DNA from: Mycteria americana
Lineage: Eukaryota > Chordata > Aves > Ciconiiformes > Ciconiidae
Length of the DNA stretch: 64,000 bases
Assembly: GCF_035582795.1 (NCBI RefSeq)
Contig: NC_134368.1
Coordinates: 30,998,501-31,062,500, forward strand
Direction: 5' to 3'
This document shows positions 15,201-25,790 of this stretch, piece after piece. The notes beneath the pieces were generated by a model that saw nothing but the letters and a program-made list of their open reading frames with translations, was not told the origin of the DNA and ran no database searches. Position 1 is the first letter of the stretch. Each line of letters starts with the position of its first letter. The translations under genes were made by a program, and so were the position numbers.

Positions 15201-18200
15201 TACTATTACAAAATTATGAAAGAGGGGATTAATACCTGTTCTCAGCAGAATACTAAAAGGTATTTAGGAGAAATATGGTCCACAGAGCTTGTTAGCCATC
15301 TCTGTAAAAATATATGTAAATATATTCTGAAATGGTTAGATGTCCTTCACTGCACATAACAGTAATATCCCTAGGCCACAGCTGCAGCATGAGCTTAACT
15401 CAGAACTCAAGGCTGTACCAAAAGCTCATCAACAGAGAAACATACTGCAGAGGATTTCAGTAAGAAACAATCTAAAAATGCCAGCATGCTTATCTACCTC
15501 TGAACCAGCATTTTATACTTGAGTCATCAGGTTATCTCACGGAAACAATACCAAAGAGGTTTAGAGCATCCTAGGGGCTAAAAGCACGTCCCTAGTTTGT
15601 GGCCACAGTCTACAAGGGTTGCATGGCAGCAGGTGTTAGTATTTCCTCAAACAGGGTTTCTTCAGTGTTTCTTACGCTACTTCACGTCTACCGTACCTCT
15701 CCTACATAAAAGCTGAGGATTGCCTACATAAAAGCTGAGGTGAACCTGGTGGGCAGACAGAGTGGATGAACTTTCCCAGTGTCTGAAAGGCAGGTAAGAG
15801 GAACATCTTGGGGACCACACCTCCCTTTTCAGTGAGGGTGGCCACTGTGCCCACATAAGAGTCCCATCGATTCCTTCAGGCAGTTGCCTTTATCCCCTCC
15901 TCCCCAGCAGAACAAGTTTTAGCTCTTTGGTCTCATTAACCAAATCAGTGAATAATAACTAGTACTATTGTTATTATAACTAGGGGGACAAAACTGGTAA
16001 GAGACAATAGAGGAATTTTGTTTAATTCTAGAAGTTGTGCATTTGAATATTTACTACAAATAAATGTGCCAAGTGGAAAGTTTGCACCTAACATTTTTTC
16101 TTACTGTTTAGCTCCTACTGTGTCTGCCTCAGCATGGAGAGCTTATCCAGTGAATATATAGTACTAGGTCTCTTTTGCAAGCAAGTTAAATAGTGTCCCT
16201 GGCTTCCTTGCTTCACTACACTTGTTTTGATCCTTCCTGGAAAAGACTGAATCTCTACCATCTTCAGGAGACCAAAATTACAACCTGAGATACTAGACCT
16301 CAGGCAGTCAATTAAATAGTAAACATACATCCTAAAATGCTGACTAGCCAGGTTCCCTTGAGCTAAATTCATTCAGCTAAATTTCACCTAATTTTCCCTT
16401 TCAGGACATGAAAGTACTTGGACAAACAAACAGAAAAAACTTTGTCAAGAAAGGACTACCATTGAAAACATAATCTATGTTGCATTCAGAGAAGAACAAG
16501 TATTTCAGGGCCAATTCCTCCCTCTGTCTCTCTCCCCCTGCCCCTCCCCCCAAGAAAATCAACCAGGCATCATCCATTTTTTTGCAAAAGTTAAGAAAAA
16601 AAATCTCTGTGAACACTCTCAAGTGGAACAGGAATGGAAAAAGATAAAGAAGAACAGAACTTTTTTTTTCATTACAGTGTTCAACCAGGTTAAAAAACTT
16701 AGAAACATACTATTATGCAGCATTATATACCAAAATATATTATATTACCTAAGAATTATGCAGCTATTTCATAGTCCACAAACTCTAAGTAGTCCAGTTC
16801 TTCAAGCACTATGTTATAGTGCAGGAACAAGGTCTAGGAATTAACATCTTTGTCTGGTAGATTTCTACAGATGCCCTAAATCAAACTAGCACTGCAAATA
16901 TTCAGGTTTTACACAGGTAAAATATTTTCTTATACACCTCTAACCTTCCAAAGTCCCATTCTTATGGAGGGTTGTCATAGCTCCTCCTACAGACCATTGA
17001 GTTCAAGTCCACCACCTCATCTAAGCAGACACATTTTTGGAGGAGCCATAAAGCAGTGTTGCCAATACTTCCAAGAATTTATGTTTCTCTTACAGCCCTA
17101 AATTCCTGTAGCTTTCTGAAAATCTCAGATTTTTTCCCTAAAAGAACTTCCAGTCCCTGTGGATTATCCAGAAAAGACTAAATGTGACCAGCACAACACA
17201 ACATGTCTAAAAGCTAAGTACACAGACCCGAAGGAAGACGTCGCTTTAAAACATCATTATCGTTAAACCAACTTCACCTTCTGTCACAGTACTGGTACCA
17301 TGAGCTAGAATTGCCTTGAACTATGAGCCCTTGTATGCCTTTCCTGCTTGAGGCTCTAATTCTTCCCTTCAGTCTCTCCATTTCTCGGATGCTACTTTTG
17401 CAGGATACACTGGCAGCAACAGCTGAGCAGCACACCATTAGAACAACCTCATCGGTTTTGCTGTGAATCTGTTCAGTCTTTGGGAGAAGCGTACCGTATA
17501 CAAGTGCATCTGTCTGAAGCACACAAGAGAAATCATGGAATTCCTAGTACTTTAAGCCAATGCTAAAGTCTTACAACCACCTAAGAGTCTCCAGCTCCCC
17601 TTCATGCGGTGCTCTCTTATGCAGTCTGCAGGGCATCACACCCACCATTCATCAGCAATAAAAACCGGAGCCTGCCTCAGAAGGAAGGTAAGTGCGCCCA
17701 GGTTTTCTCCTCAGTCCTGTACTGTTTCCTAAACCTTTCTTTGCAGCATCCCAGGCCCACTGGCCCACAGGACTGGAAATTAAGAACAATGAAAAGTTTA
17801 GAAAACTACTTACTGTCGGCAAAAAAAGGTGAGCACCCAGGTTATTTTACCCCAACGCTGGATTTTGTATTAAGTTTTTTTAACCCCAAATCCAACCCTC
17901 CCTCTCTGCGTTTCAGAGCAGGTGTTTCAACGGGAGGACTGAGGCTTAAGTCAGAACTATGCGTGGGATGCCCCGGGCATCTGGTTGGAAAGCAAAGAGC
18001 AGGCCCACTTAAGTGGAAGTGTGGACACGTGGAAAGGGAGCAGGCTCGCAACCCGCACTCCCTCCCCCAGACCACTGCTGCTGACCCCGCAGGAGCCAGG
18101 CCTCTGGGGCTGTGCCTGTTGCCTTACCCTGGAGGTAGGCTCCATTCTCCAGGGCAGATGAATGGTATGTGTGGCATCACCAGCACAAGGCATGCTGGGG

Positions 18201-19297
18201 CACCACATGGAGGGAAGCTGGCAACTGCGTGTAGCTGCTCTTGAAGAACCTGGAAATAAGGGCGAAAAATACAGACTAAAACAACAAAATGTGCAGAAAT
18301 AGGCTTCTCTTCTCTTTGCATTGGGGTGCTTAGCACACACGCATTTCTTTGGCAAGCTTATTACTGCCTCACTGTATTAATAAACCTTTGACAGACAAAG
18401 TTTGAGCTCTTCCTTCCCCCACCAAGAAGTTTCAAAAATCTAAACCCAATCAGATGCTCCAAGTTTGTTAGGATTAAAGTTAGACCCAAGCACAATGCAG
18501 AAAGTGTCCTTTCAGCGGTTCCTGGGGAGGAAATTGGCAAAGTCTGAGCAACACAAACAAAAATATTAATGTTTCCTTATTCCTTCCTAATTGCCTAGCC
18601 TGATTTAGAGAAAGCTAAGTGATTCCAGAGTACTTAACAAACAGCAGTCCTCTCTGAGTGGCATGCAGTGCAAGCTAAACCCTGATGTCAGCTCTAAAGC
18701 CAAGACTTCCTAGCACAGGTACCTAGCATCGGGATCCACAAGCGTATTATCAGGCATCTAAACATCCTCGTTTCCTGTGTAACCTGGGGAGCTCCGGGCC
18801 CCGTGAGACCACAGGGTACCTGCCTGGGAGGGTTCAATGGGGTCACTGACAACGTGGAGTCAGAGCCCAACTTTGGGGTCCTTTCGCAGGATTATTAGGG
18901 CAGGAGGAAGGGCAGGAGGAGGAAGGGCGGGCTGCGGCTCCGTCTGCAACGCGTACCGGCCGGGGCCGGCCCCGCTCCGGCTCAGCATCTCCGTCCCTCC
19001 CCGGCCCACTCCCGGGCTGCTCCGGGAAAACTCCTCGGGACATCGCCGCTCTCCGGCGGCCAGGCACTCCATCCCAGGCGCGTCCCGGCGCAGCCTGCCC
19101 GCCTCCCCCGCCGCCGGGGGCAGGATGCGGTCGCTCCCTTTGCCTGGCCCCTGCGGGGAGCCCCCCAGCCGCCGCTCCGCCGGCCCCCGCAGGGCCTGCC
19201 CCCGGAGGGGCCGCCGTGCCGCCCCCGCCCCCCGCCGGCGCGCCTGCCCGCCAGCACTCACCATATTACAGATGGAGGCGATGTTTCTGACAGTCAT
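2997..19297 (-). CDS. USP46: Ubiquitin carboxyl-terminal hydrolase 46, 5' half (exons 1-4, spliced, partial)
   Basis: USP46 is a ubiquitin-specific protease. Known family biology: it works with the WD40 cofactors WDR48 (UAF1) and WDR20, removes ubiquitin from targets including glutamate receptors and PHLPP1, and is close to USP12. Four minus-strand exons join in frame: 19262-19297, 6483-6563, 5471-5684 and 2997-3226. Together they give residues 1-187 of a protein usually about 366 long. The start [12 protein letters not shown] followed by [13 protein letters not shown] is typical of USP46. Catalytic Cys44 lies in the Cys box [20 protein letters not shown] is the conserved region after the Cys box, and CLNC (Cys182, Cys185) is the first half of the zinc site. 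All junctions are GT-AG. The remaining exons, with the second CxxC and the catalytic His and acidic residue, were not found in bases 1-2996 and should lie further left. The USP12 paralogue is the main alternative and fits the N-terminus less well. Confidence 0.95.
3227..5470 (-). other. USP46: USP46 intron 3
   Basis: This 2.2 kb intron contains a run of 12 G at 3970-3981. The open frames around 3515-3953 are in moderately G+C-rich sequence, have no family similarity and are not called. No repeat copy is recognisable. Confidence 0.85.
3970..3981. repeat. Poly-G run (12 bp)
   Basis: Twelve consecutive G on the plus strand inside USP46 intron 3, so poly-C in the pre-mRNA. Such runs are unstable in length and prone to sequencing error. 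Confidence 0.9.
5471..5684 (-). CDS. USP46: USP46 coding exon 3 (residues 40-110 plus first base of 111; catalytic Cys box)
   Basis: The exon starts with [17 protein letters not shown], placing catalytic Cys44 five residues into the exon. It continues through the lysine-rich [10 protein letters not shown] segment to SRLRKEN. The acceptor is GGCAG and the donor GTAAGTGT. The last base (G) begins the Asp111 codon, which is completed by exon 4, so the junction phase agrees on both sides. Intron 3 is about 2.2 kb. Confidence 0.96.
6483..6563 (-). CDS. USP46: USP46 coding exon 2 (residues 13-39)
   Basis: The 81 bases encode 27 residues, [16 protein letters not shown] onward to HYFGLVN, just before the Cys box. 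The acceptor reads TTTTTATAG and the donor GTAAGTACC, both in phase 0. Intron 2, between this exon and exon 3, is about 0.8 kb. Confidence 0.94.
10752..10787. repeat. Tandem duplication, 18 bp unit x2, each unit nearly palindromic
   Basis: Two adjacent 18-bp units begin CAAGAAATATCTTG and differ only at the last base. The 14-bp core pairs largely with itself. It lies in USP46 intron 1. Confidence 0.85.
12620..13340 (+). mobile_element. Ancient CR1 LINE fragment (degenerate, sense on plus strand)
   Basis: The order of recognisable CR1 blocks follows the end of CR1 ORF2 and its 3' part. AAGTGCAAGATTCTGCAC is at about 12632. A block like the consensus 'acctgcagtactgcgtccag' region is near 12920, followed by an 'agtccagaggagggc'-like block. 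A GACATTAGGAA block at about 13211 is followed by a ...TTGGGATAGACTGCCTAGAGAG block and CTTCAAG. Many substitutions and indels destroy any frame, so the insertion is old. Limits are approximate. A consensus alignment with a repeat library was not possible here. Confidence 0.7.
15701..15740. repeat. Short direct repeat, 18 bp x2, period 22
   Basis: CCTACATAAAAGCTGAGG occurs at 15701-15718 and again at 15723-15740 with four bases between. This is a recent-looking local duplication in USP46 intron 1. Confidence 0.9.
19262..19297 (-). CDS. USP46: USP46 coding exon 1 (start codon, residues 1-12)
   Basis: This exon encodes [12 protein letters not shown] and ends exactly after the ATG of Met12, followed by the donor GTGAGT in phase 0. 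The reading frame stays open past the donor in G+C-rich sequence, but that extension is intron and not protein. The start is chosen because it matches the known family N-terminus and lies in a CpG island. The short, far upstream first coding exon explains the 12.7 kb intron 1. Confidence 0.93.
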
Positions 19298-19301
19298 TAG
19301 T

Positions 19302-19331
19302 CTAAAGGTTGCAGCGATCCCACACCGCCAT
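19302..19331 (-). promoter_or_regulatory. USP46: Upstream open reading frame in the USP46 leader (9 codons plus stop)
   Basis: On the minus strand an ATG inside AAGATGGCGG opens a nine-codon frame, MAVWDRCNL, that stops with TAG. Four bases (ACTA) separate this stop from the USP46 ATG, and the two are in different frames. The upstream ATG has A at -3 and G at +4, a strong context. The main ATG (CTAATGA) has C at -3 and A at +4, a weak one. If the mRNA starts upstream of 19331, this frame should lower USP46 translation. If it starts downstream, the frame is absent. Confidence 0.55.
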
Positions 19332-19334
19332 CTT
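19323..19334 (-). promoter_or_regulatory. USP46: YY1-type motif next to a TATAA-like sequence
   Basis: On the minus strand the sequence reads TTATAAAGATGGCGGTG. AAGATGGCGG is the consensus YY1 core often found just downstream of start sites in CpG-island promoters. The adjoining TATAAA would place a start near the USP46 ATG, so the YY1 reading is more plausible than a TATA box. Binding is inferred from the motif only. Confidence 0.5.
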
Positions 19335-19662
19335 TATAAGGTGAAAACAGCCCCGCTCATGGTGGGAAGAGCGCAGGAAGGGAGAGGGGGCGGCGGCGGC
19401 TTCTGCTCCGGGGCCGGGATAAAAGCAAGAGGAGGGGACTGCACAGGCAGCCGTCGCGCCCGCAGAGCCGCGAGAAGGACGGACCGTCCTGCCCTCCCTC
19501 CCCTGGGCGAGTGACCGGCAGCTCTAGCAGCGCAGGGAGAGCAGCCGCATCTCCGCTCCTTCCGCCTCTCACTCACTCTCGCACGGTCCGCAGGGCCCCG
19601 GGCTCCCGTTGGAGCGCTCAGCCGCGCCTCTGCGCCAGCCGGCACCGCGCTAATCTCTCCCT

Positions 19663-19722
19663 TCCTCCTCCTCCTCCTCCTCCTTCTCCTCCTCCTCCTC
19701 CTCCTCCTCCTCCTCCTCTCCT
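19663..19722. repeat. (CCT)n microsatellite, interrupted
   Basis: About 60 bp of CCT/CTC triplets with one TTC interruption; AGG repeats on the USP46 sense strand. It lies about 370 bp upstream of the start codon in the CpG island, in promoter or leader. A purine/pyrimidine-biased tract like this can form triplex DNA and often varies in length. Confidence 0.9.
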
Positions 19723-19780
19723 GGCGGCTGCCGTTGCCGCTCGCCGCTCCATCGCAGCGCCGCGCCCGCCGCTCCGCGGG

Positions 19781-19814
19781 GAAGGGAAGGGAAGGGAGGG
19801 AAGGGAGGGAAGGT
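19781..19814. repeat. GGGAA-rich repeat tract
   Basis: Imperfect repeats of GGGAA and GGGAGGGAA in the CpG island near the (CCT)n tract, purine-rich on the plus strand. It contains several GGAA cores, so ETS binding is possible. That is an inference from composition. Confidence 0.7.
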
Positions 19815-20479
19815 CAGAGGCAGTGACCGGCGCGGGGGCACCCAGCGGGCCCGGCCGGGGCGGCTGCCGCCGCAGCCAATGCGCTGCGGGGAGCGGGGCG
19901 CGGGGGCTGCCCCTGCCGCCTCCGCCCGGCCCGCGGCCCCGCCGGCGGCACGCAGCGGGTGGGACAGGCGCTCCGAAGGGAGCGGAGGTGTCTCAGCCGC
20001 CGGGCCTGGAATGGCCGCGGGGCTGCGAAACTCCGGCTTCAGCGCCTGCGAAAGCGTGTCGGCAGGCAGCGGGGCGAAGGACGGGAAGGCAGAGTCCAGG
20101 CAGGACGACATGGATGTGGGCAGTGACGGCAGCACTGCACTTTGGGACATGCTCTCTCCACCTGATTTGAGGTACACAGGAGCCCAGGCACTTGCAAACC
20201 CCAGAACAGTAGGCTGGAAAGTAACTTACTGCCCACAGTAGGTGCTTTGCGCTGCCATTCATGCGGACAACGTTTATCTTCACAAATGCTGGTTTGGGAC
20301 TGTGTCCACACCATGCATCTTAGTGCCAAAGGGCTCACTCACAAGTTTACAACGCGTGGCATTTATACAACACCGTTAATGCAATAATCTCAGTTCCTCT
20401 TCGACCACAAGTAAGTCGAGGCCCATGCCTTTCTCCAAGGTAGGGCAGTATGAGCGCATTAAATTTATGCACGTGATAA

Positions 20480-20560
20480 TAGGCACAAGGTTGTTAAATA
20501 GCTAACTTGAGGCCACACAGCAAATCTCTGAGAGAAGCAAGAACGGAGTTCAGCTAGGGC
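20480..20560 (-). mobile_element. Possible MIR-like SINE relic (antisense)
   Basis: The plus strand carries 'gttaaatagctaacttgagg' followed by 'ccacacagcaaat', resembling the reverse complement of the MIR core (a gttaagt...cttgccc..gtcacacagc pattern). It is very degenerate and weaker than the copy near 22.7 kb. Confidence 0.35.
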
Positions 20561-22689
20561 AACACCTCATCTTAGAATCCCCTCTTCCTTAGCAGATGTC
20601 GCTGTTTTCAGCAGAAGCTTAAGGCCCATATATTGTTCCTCTGCTATGCTGAGGAAATCCTTCCAATGAAGAGAGAGAACTGCTAATGTTTCTCTAGGCA
20701 CCTCTGCTCCTAACAGCACCTGGAAGTATGGCACACTCAGGCTTGGCTACGCTTTTCACTTCATGATGCTAGAATATAATATTTTCAGCCTGTAGAGCCT
20801 GGCCCCACAGGCTTTATTTACAGGAAACTTTCTGAAGTCAGTAATTTTTTTTTATTTCAAGAGAAGGTCTATGATTATTAATAGAAATCTGGCATCAGCA
20901 GTAGCATCTAAAGATAAGTTCCTACCCTGAGAATACTGTTAGGTAAGCGGCCTCAGTACAGCTCATTATGGACAAGTGCCCACTTTATAAAAACTGTATC
21001 AAATTTGGCATTAGTTGGCATCCTATTGACAGTTTCAGCAAAGAAACTCAAAACTGAGTTGTGACAGAAACAAAAATTTCTTTCCTCAGTAAGTTGGATT
21101 AGTTATATCAAATCATTGTAGGCATTTGAAGTACAGGATGGAGAAATATTTTTGGACATTTATGGAGTGAAGTTGTCAGGGCTACTAAACTGCTTCATAA
21201 ATCCACAAATCACTATGTAAAAGAGCCATCAAATAATATAACACTGAAAAAACCATAATCTTTGGTATAATTCTATTAAGTTCATGGTCTTACATTATGT
21301 GTGAATTCGATCCCAAGTGTTTACTTTGCTTAAACTCTGAGGACTGGATTATACGTAATATCACAGGTGTTCTCGACATAACCAAGGGAAATGGGAGTTA
21401 AGCCGAGGCATCATTTCAGGACCAGCCACTCCCAGCCTCAGTTCTGAAGCAATCAAGGCCTGATCGGTCTCCAGTGCATTTCTAAGTAGCCTATAGAGAC
21501 TGACAGGACTGCACTATAGCTGTTTTTTAAACTCAGATCCCTTTTATTCCAGAAGCCTAATTGTGTACTCTTTGCTGCAGCCCGTTTATTCCAATTTACT
21601 GTAGAGAATAGTACTTGCTCTCAGGGAAAAGTTATGAACCAAATGAATGGGTTTGAAAGGTAAGTAAAAATTTAAATGAAACAAAATGTGGTAACTAATA
21701 AAGCCGTTTAGCTCACATATATTTTAATGTCAAGGACATTATTCCCATAATACGAACCCCAGAGAAGTCATACAAAGTAGCAAAACAAAAAAGTAAGAAA
21801 AAGGTAAGTGGTATTTTCATACTTTTGCTTTCTCACTGATGCCAATTACTTGACTTCAGGGTAAGGTATCAGGTGGTTTCTGTTTGTTAAACTATTTTTT
21901 TAACACAAAATTAAGTTGCTATTAGTTAAACATTTATTGGTTGTTCAAGGAAATGACTACTGTTGAAAATAAGCATATTTGGAAATATGCACATACGTAC
22001 GCACACACACATCATTCTGTGAAGAAGTCAGTATCCTTATCCTTAATGTTAATAAAAATACTTTCGTTTGAGGGTGGGCACATTTCATGTCTTGTTCTGA
22101 GGATTCATTATAAAAATAGGAAATAATATACAAGTGTTTATGTGCCAGTTTAACAATAGTTTAGCACAGGCTTTTTTTGTTCTTCAGTCACATATCAAAC
22201 TGGGAAAGAGGAAAGAAACTTTCACACTTGAAATGGGCTGGTGAGTGTTTTGGTTTTCTTCTGGTGTTGCCATTTTCAGGATTAGAAAGTTTATTTCTGT
22301 AGCTTTTTGAAGATAAAAAAGTGCTAAGAAAAGCAACAAATGCTAGTTACAAACATTATAGGAACTGTATAAATAAAGAACAGTGAACAATTGTTTCCAC
22401 TCTAAAGCACTGCCCTATCTCTTCTTAACAAACAACTAACCCTGTGTTTCTTCTGAGTGTTAGACAAAGAGAAGGAAAACAAAGGACTATTTATAACCTA
22501 AGAGTGCATATATAATTTCTGTTGGAAGGTCAAAAAATGACTCCTGCATTTAATCTTAGATCAGTCTTGGTCTCATCTGGTTATACACTTGAACATTTTT
22601 ATTTCACTACATAAAATAAGAACCTATTGTAAATATTCTCTTTGGCTATCAGATGTTTGAACTTTCGTAACATTTTCCATCTGACTTTC

Positions 22690-22885
22690 TCAGAGTACTT
22701 TGCAAATGATCACTCAGACTTGTCAGATTATTGGGTGGCAAGTTAATATTAGCTTCTTTTACAAAGCAAGAAAACAGGCAGCAGAAATTTAGCAACTTGT
22801 CCAAAGTTACACAGCAAAGTTAGTAGCAAAGCTGGGACTAGAATATCTGCTCACTCTGTGCTACAAAGAGGATATTGCGTTTCCT
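22690..22885 (-). mobile_element. MIR/CORE-type SINE relic (antisense)
   Basis: The plus strand follows the order of a reverse-complement MIR. A GAGTACTTTGCAAATGATC segment leads. Next comes TTTTACAAAGCAAGAAAACAG, then TTTAGCAACTTGTCCAAAG and TTACACAGC, then AGCAAAGCTGGGACTAGAA and a degenerate tRNA-like head. The match runs for nearly 200 bp in the right order. Such ancient amniote repeats survive at low level in bird genomes. Confidence 0.6.
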
Positions 22886-25685
22886 CTCCAGAAATCTTGG
22901 AAGATTCCACAGAGGGTTCATTTATGTTTTTCTTGTAATAAACTCTGGTCCAGAAATGGGTAATCATCAGTCAGTTTTGCTGAACAAGTGTTTGGAACAG
23001 AATCAAATTTAGGATACATTTCCAGGCAATTAAAAGAGCATTTTTATGGGAAAGGCAGTTAAAACAATAGTCAGGTTTTCTGGAAGATGGGAGAATATAT
23101 AATAAGAATTGAAAGAGAATTCAGATATCTGAAATACTTTCAGTGCTGACAATGTATGTTTAGAATTTTACAACCATTTTTTTAATATTTTGTATCTCAC
23201 ATTAAATTATATTCTACAAAAAATATCAATATGTCTTTAACAGAATGGCAAATAGGTAGACACAAGCATGATGACTAAGGATTTTCCATGGCCCCGGCTG
23301 CAGAACAGATTGGGAGCTTTAGTACAATGCCAAAAGCCAACTTGCAGTCCATGGCCTGAGGCTGTAGTGCATGGCTCGTAGCAGGTCCGTGGAAGCCACT
23401 CTATTTACACCTGAAATTCTAAAGGTAAGAGTGAGTTGTAGTCCATGAAAAATTCATGGCAGTCCACAGAAAATGTGGGGAGTCTCCTGGGGGCCCCTTA
23501 GTCTAAAAAAAACCCCCAACTTTGGAATCACTATTCTTCTTTAAGACAGTCAGCTTCAAAGCAACCACTACCCAACATGTTCAAAATTATCTGAGAAATT
23601 ATTTCTCTTGATTTAAAATACGGTAAAACTTTGTCTTTAGAATCCTAACATGTCATACTGTCACCTACCAAATATGAAGCACAGAAAATAAAACTTTACA
23701 TTAAATTAATCTCTGAATCCTGCCTATCTTTGCTAATATAAACATTATACTAGTTGGCAGAGAGGGAATACCATCTCTTCCTTTTTCTCAGAAACTGGTA
23801 TTTTACAGAAGAAAACAGAATACATTTACAGCATCTGACTTCTTTTTTTTGGCCAGACATCAGTTTTGAAAGCCCAAAAACAGCAGAATAAGACAGATAC
23901 ATTGATGTTGAATACACCAAAAGATGACTGAGTAGATAAAAGGGGCTAATAGTTCTATAGTGATAACCATTAAACAGTCTAGTCTATGAAGAGGCTATTT
24001 AGGCCTTCACAGTCAGTTTGATGCTTGATAACGGCCTAGAGGTGTGATTATCTCATAATACCTTACTCTTGCCTTTTTCTTTCTGCTTAATTGTGTTTCA
24101 AAAAAATTGTATTAGGAGCTTTGAACAGTGACAATAAGATAACTTCTGTATATTGCTTCATCAGTTTACATAATAGTAATCTTCCCTGACACTCACTACT
24201 CAACTGAAATTATTCCCACATTTCTGTAAGGTAGAAGCTTGAAGAATGGCCTCTTTATCAGGTATTTTATTCAGCAAGGAAGTTCACTAGCAAACTTTAC
24301 TAGTATTTTTCTTACCTATACAAAATGTGCTATTTCAGTTGTAATCACACATATTGTCTGGAAAGAGATAACCAAAATTTTTAGCCATGAAACTAATTTA
24401 TCAAACAAGAAGAGACTCACTGAGCAAAAATAACAGAAAACTTATGTTTCTAACAGAAATGTATTGCTATTTCTGCCTCGGGAAAAGAAATAACAATTCT
24501 GGCTTGCCCTCCTCTTCTTTCTTCTCCAAAGATTTTATTTATTATTTTTGTTCTATTCTACAGGCTGTAATTTTAACTAATGTACACTCCGAGGACAAAA
24601 CACAAAGGATATTTTGACAGCAGACAGGCTGTAAGTGGCATTTAGTCTATTTTCAGCATGAATTAAAAATAGCCTTTTCAATTTATGTAAATTGTGGCAT
24701 AAATTAATCAAATTTCTTTTTATTATATTAACATCTCAAAATTTTAATCAAGTTAAAAAAAAAATAGGCTGCTACATAAGCACCAATTATTTAACGCTGA
24801 TGGATACTGTCATCCATCTGCGAAGACTGATGGTGACATCAAGATTGGACTTGCTTGGTTTTCCTTCATATCAGTGTGGAGAAAGACAGTGAAATTGCAA
24901 TGAAATATTAACAACAACTATGCATTGTGGTGAACTCAACCTGATGTTTTTAACAAGTGTTTTTCAGAAGTCTTTCAGCGGAGAGAGGTATCAGACCAGT
25001 GACTTTGAGATTAAATTCATGCATCTCACAAAGAGAGACTTGGCTGATTACAGCAATGCTCTTCAAGATTTGAACAGTTGAGTTCAGATCACCACAGACT
25101 CCTTAAAAAGCTCAACACTAAATCTACAAAATAACCAAGGCACCCAGCTGCCACTTAGCTAACTTCAAAATGTAGACCTTCAGATACCTTCTCCATGACT
25201 ACCTAAAGTGGAAGTGCCCAGTGTAAACAGACCTAACAATGTCTACTGTCATGGTTGACCAGGTGCCTGACAATTTTTCCTGGGCATGTGTAGAACCTGC
25301 TAACCTCTCACACTGAAAAGAAGCAAAGGCTCTTCACCATGAGGTGACCAGTGTGGAACAAAGGCAGCACGTTAAGTATCTGATTCTTAAGTGTAGTTCT
25401 TGTAATAACTGTCCATACTCGCCCACTCCCCTTAAATATTTTCAGGTTCAGTAGTCAAGCTCCCATGATAACTGAAGTTCCCACAAATTCTGCTCATGAC
25501 CAGACCTGCATCTCTCCTGGTTAGTGATCCAGGATCCATCTCAAAATCAAGCTGTACTTAGATCCACCAGTAATGTGGGCTTTCCTACAATTCAGTGCTC
25601 AGCTGAGAAGTTTGTTCAGATAAAAGTTAGAGGTAGCCTTTTCCCTCCAACAAAACCCAGAAACAGTAGATCTGCCTGCAGTCTT

Positions 25686-25790
25686 GTAGGTAGTAACTCA
25701 ATGGTTACAGCACTTGCCCAGGAAACAGGAGAACCCTTCCTGCATGTAAAGAGGCTCAAATCCACATCTGACCCTTGCTAGGACAGTAAT
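25686..25790 (+). mobile_element. tRNA-derived SINE-like relic (sense)
   Basis: GTAACTCAATGGTTACAGC resembles a tRNA D-arm and pol III A box. GCCCAGGAAACAGGAG resembles the anticodon-arm region, and GGCTCAAATCC about 50 bases on resembles the B box (GGTTCAAATCC). It is not a functional tRNA because the arms do not pair properly. Layout and wording resemble heads of amniote tRNA-derived SINEs. The family is uncertain. Confidence 0.5.

Larger units (their letters stand above)
6564..19261 (-). other. USP46: USP46 intron 1 (12.7 kb)
   Basis: This is a long first intron. It contains an ancient CR1 LINE fragment at about 12.62-13.34 kb and short tandem duplications at 10.75 and 15.70 kb. From about 17.6 to 18.3 kb base composition rises toward the CpG island, and long chance frames appear on both strands. 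Those frames have no similarity I recognise and are not called. I see no nested gene. Confidence 0.8.
18900..20140. promoter_or_regulatory. USP46: CpG island at the USP46 5' end
   Basis: G+C content and CpG density rise sharply from about 18.9 kb and fall after about 20.14 kb. The island covers coding exon 1, the 5' leader and the presumed promoter. It extends well upstream of the start codon, which is common for promoters transcribed in both directions. Long open frames on both strands inside it are composition artefacts. The exact transcription start cannot be read from sequence alone. Confidence 0.9.

Noticed and set aside
16967..17060. Possible CR1 fragment (CCATTGAGTTCAAGTCCACC)
   Set aside because: Only a short stretch resembles CR1 and the flanks do not continue the match.
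17609..18355. Plus-strand frame of 211 codons and minus-strand frame of 132 codons
   Set aside because: No recognisable motif or splice partner. They overlap each other inside USP46 intron 1 and show no codon-level signature of a gene.
18843..19297. Long minus-strand frame continuing from the USP46 start codon through the CpG island
   Set aside because: Only the first 12 codons match USP46. A consensus donor GTGAGT follows at once, exons 2-4 continue the protein, and the rest is G+C-rich intron.
18837..20241. Long plus-strand and minus-strand frames in the first CpG island, up to about 225 codons
   Set aside because: They are low-complexity (Pro, Ala, Arg, Glu runs), overlap on several frames and have no domain. 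Stop codons are rare simply because of base composition.
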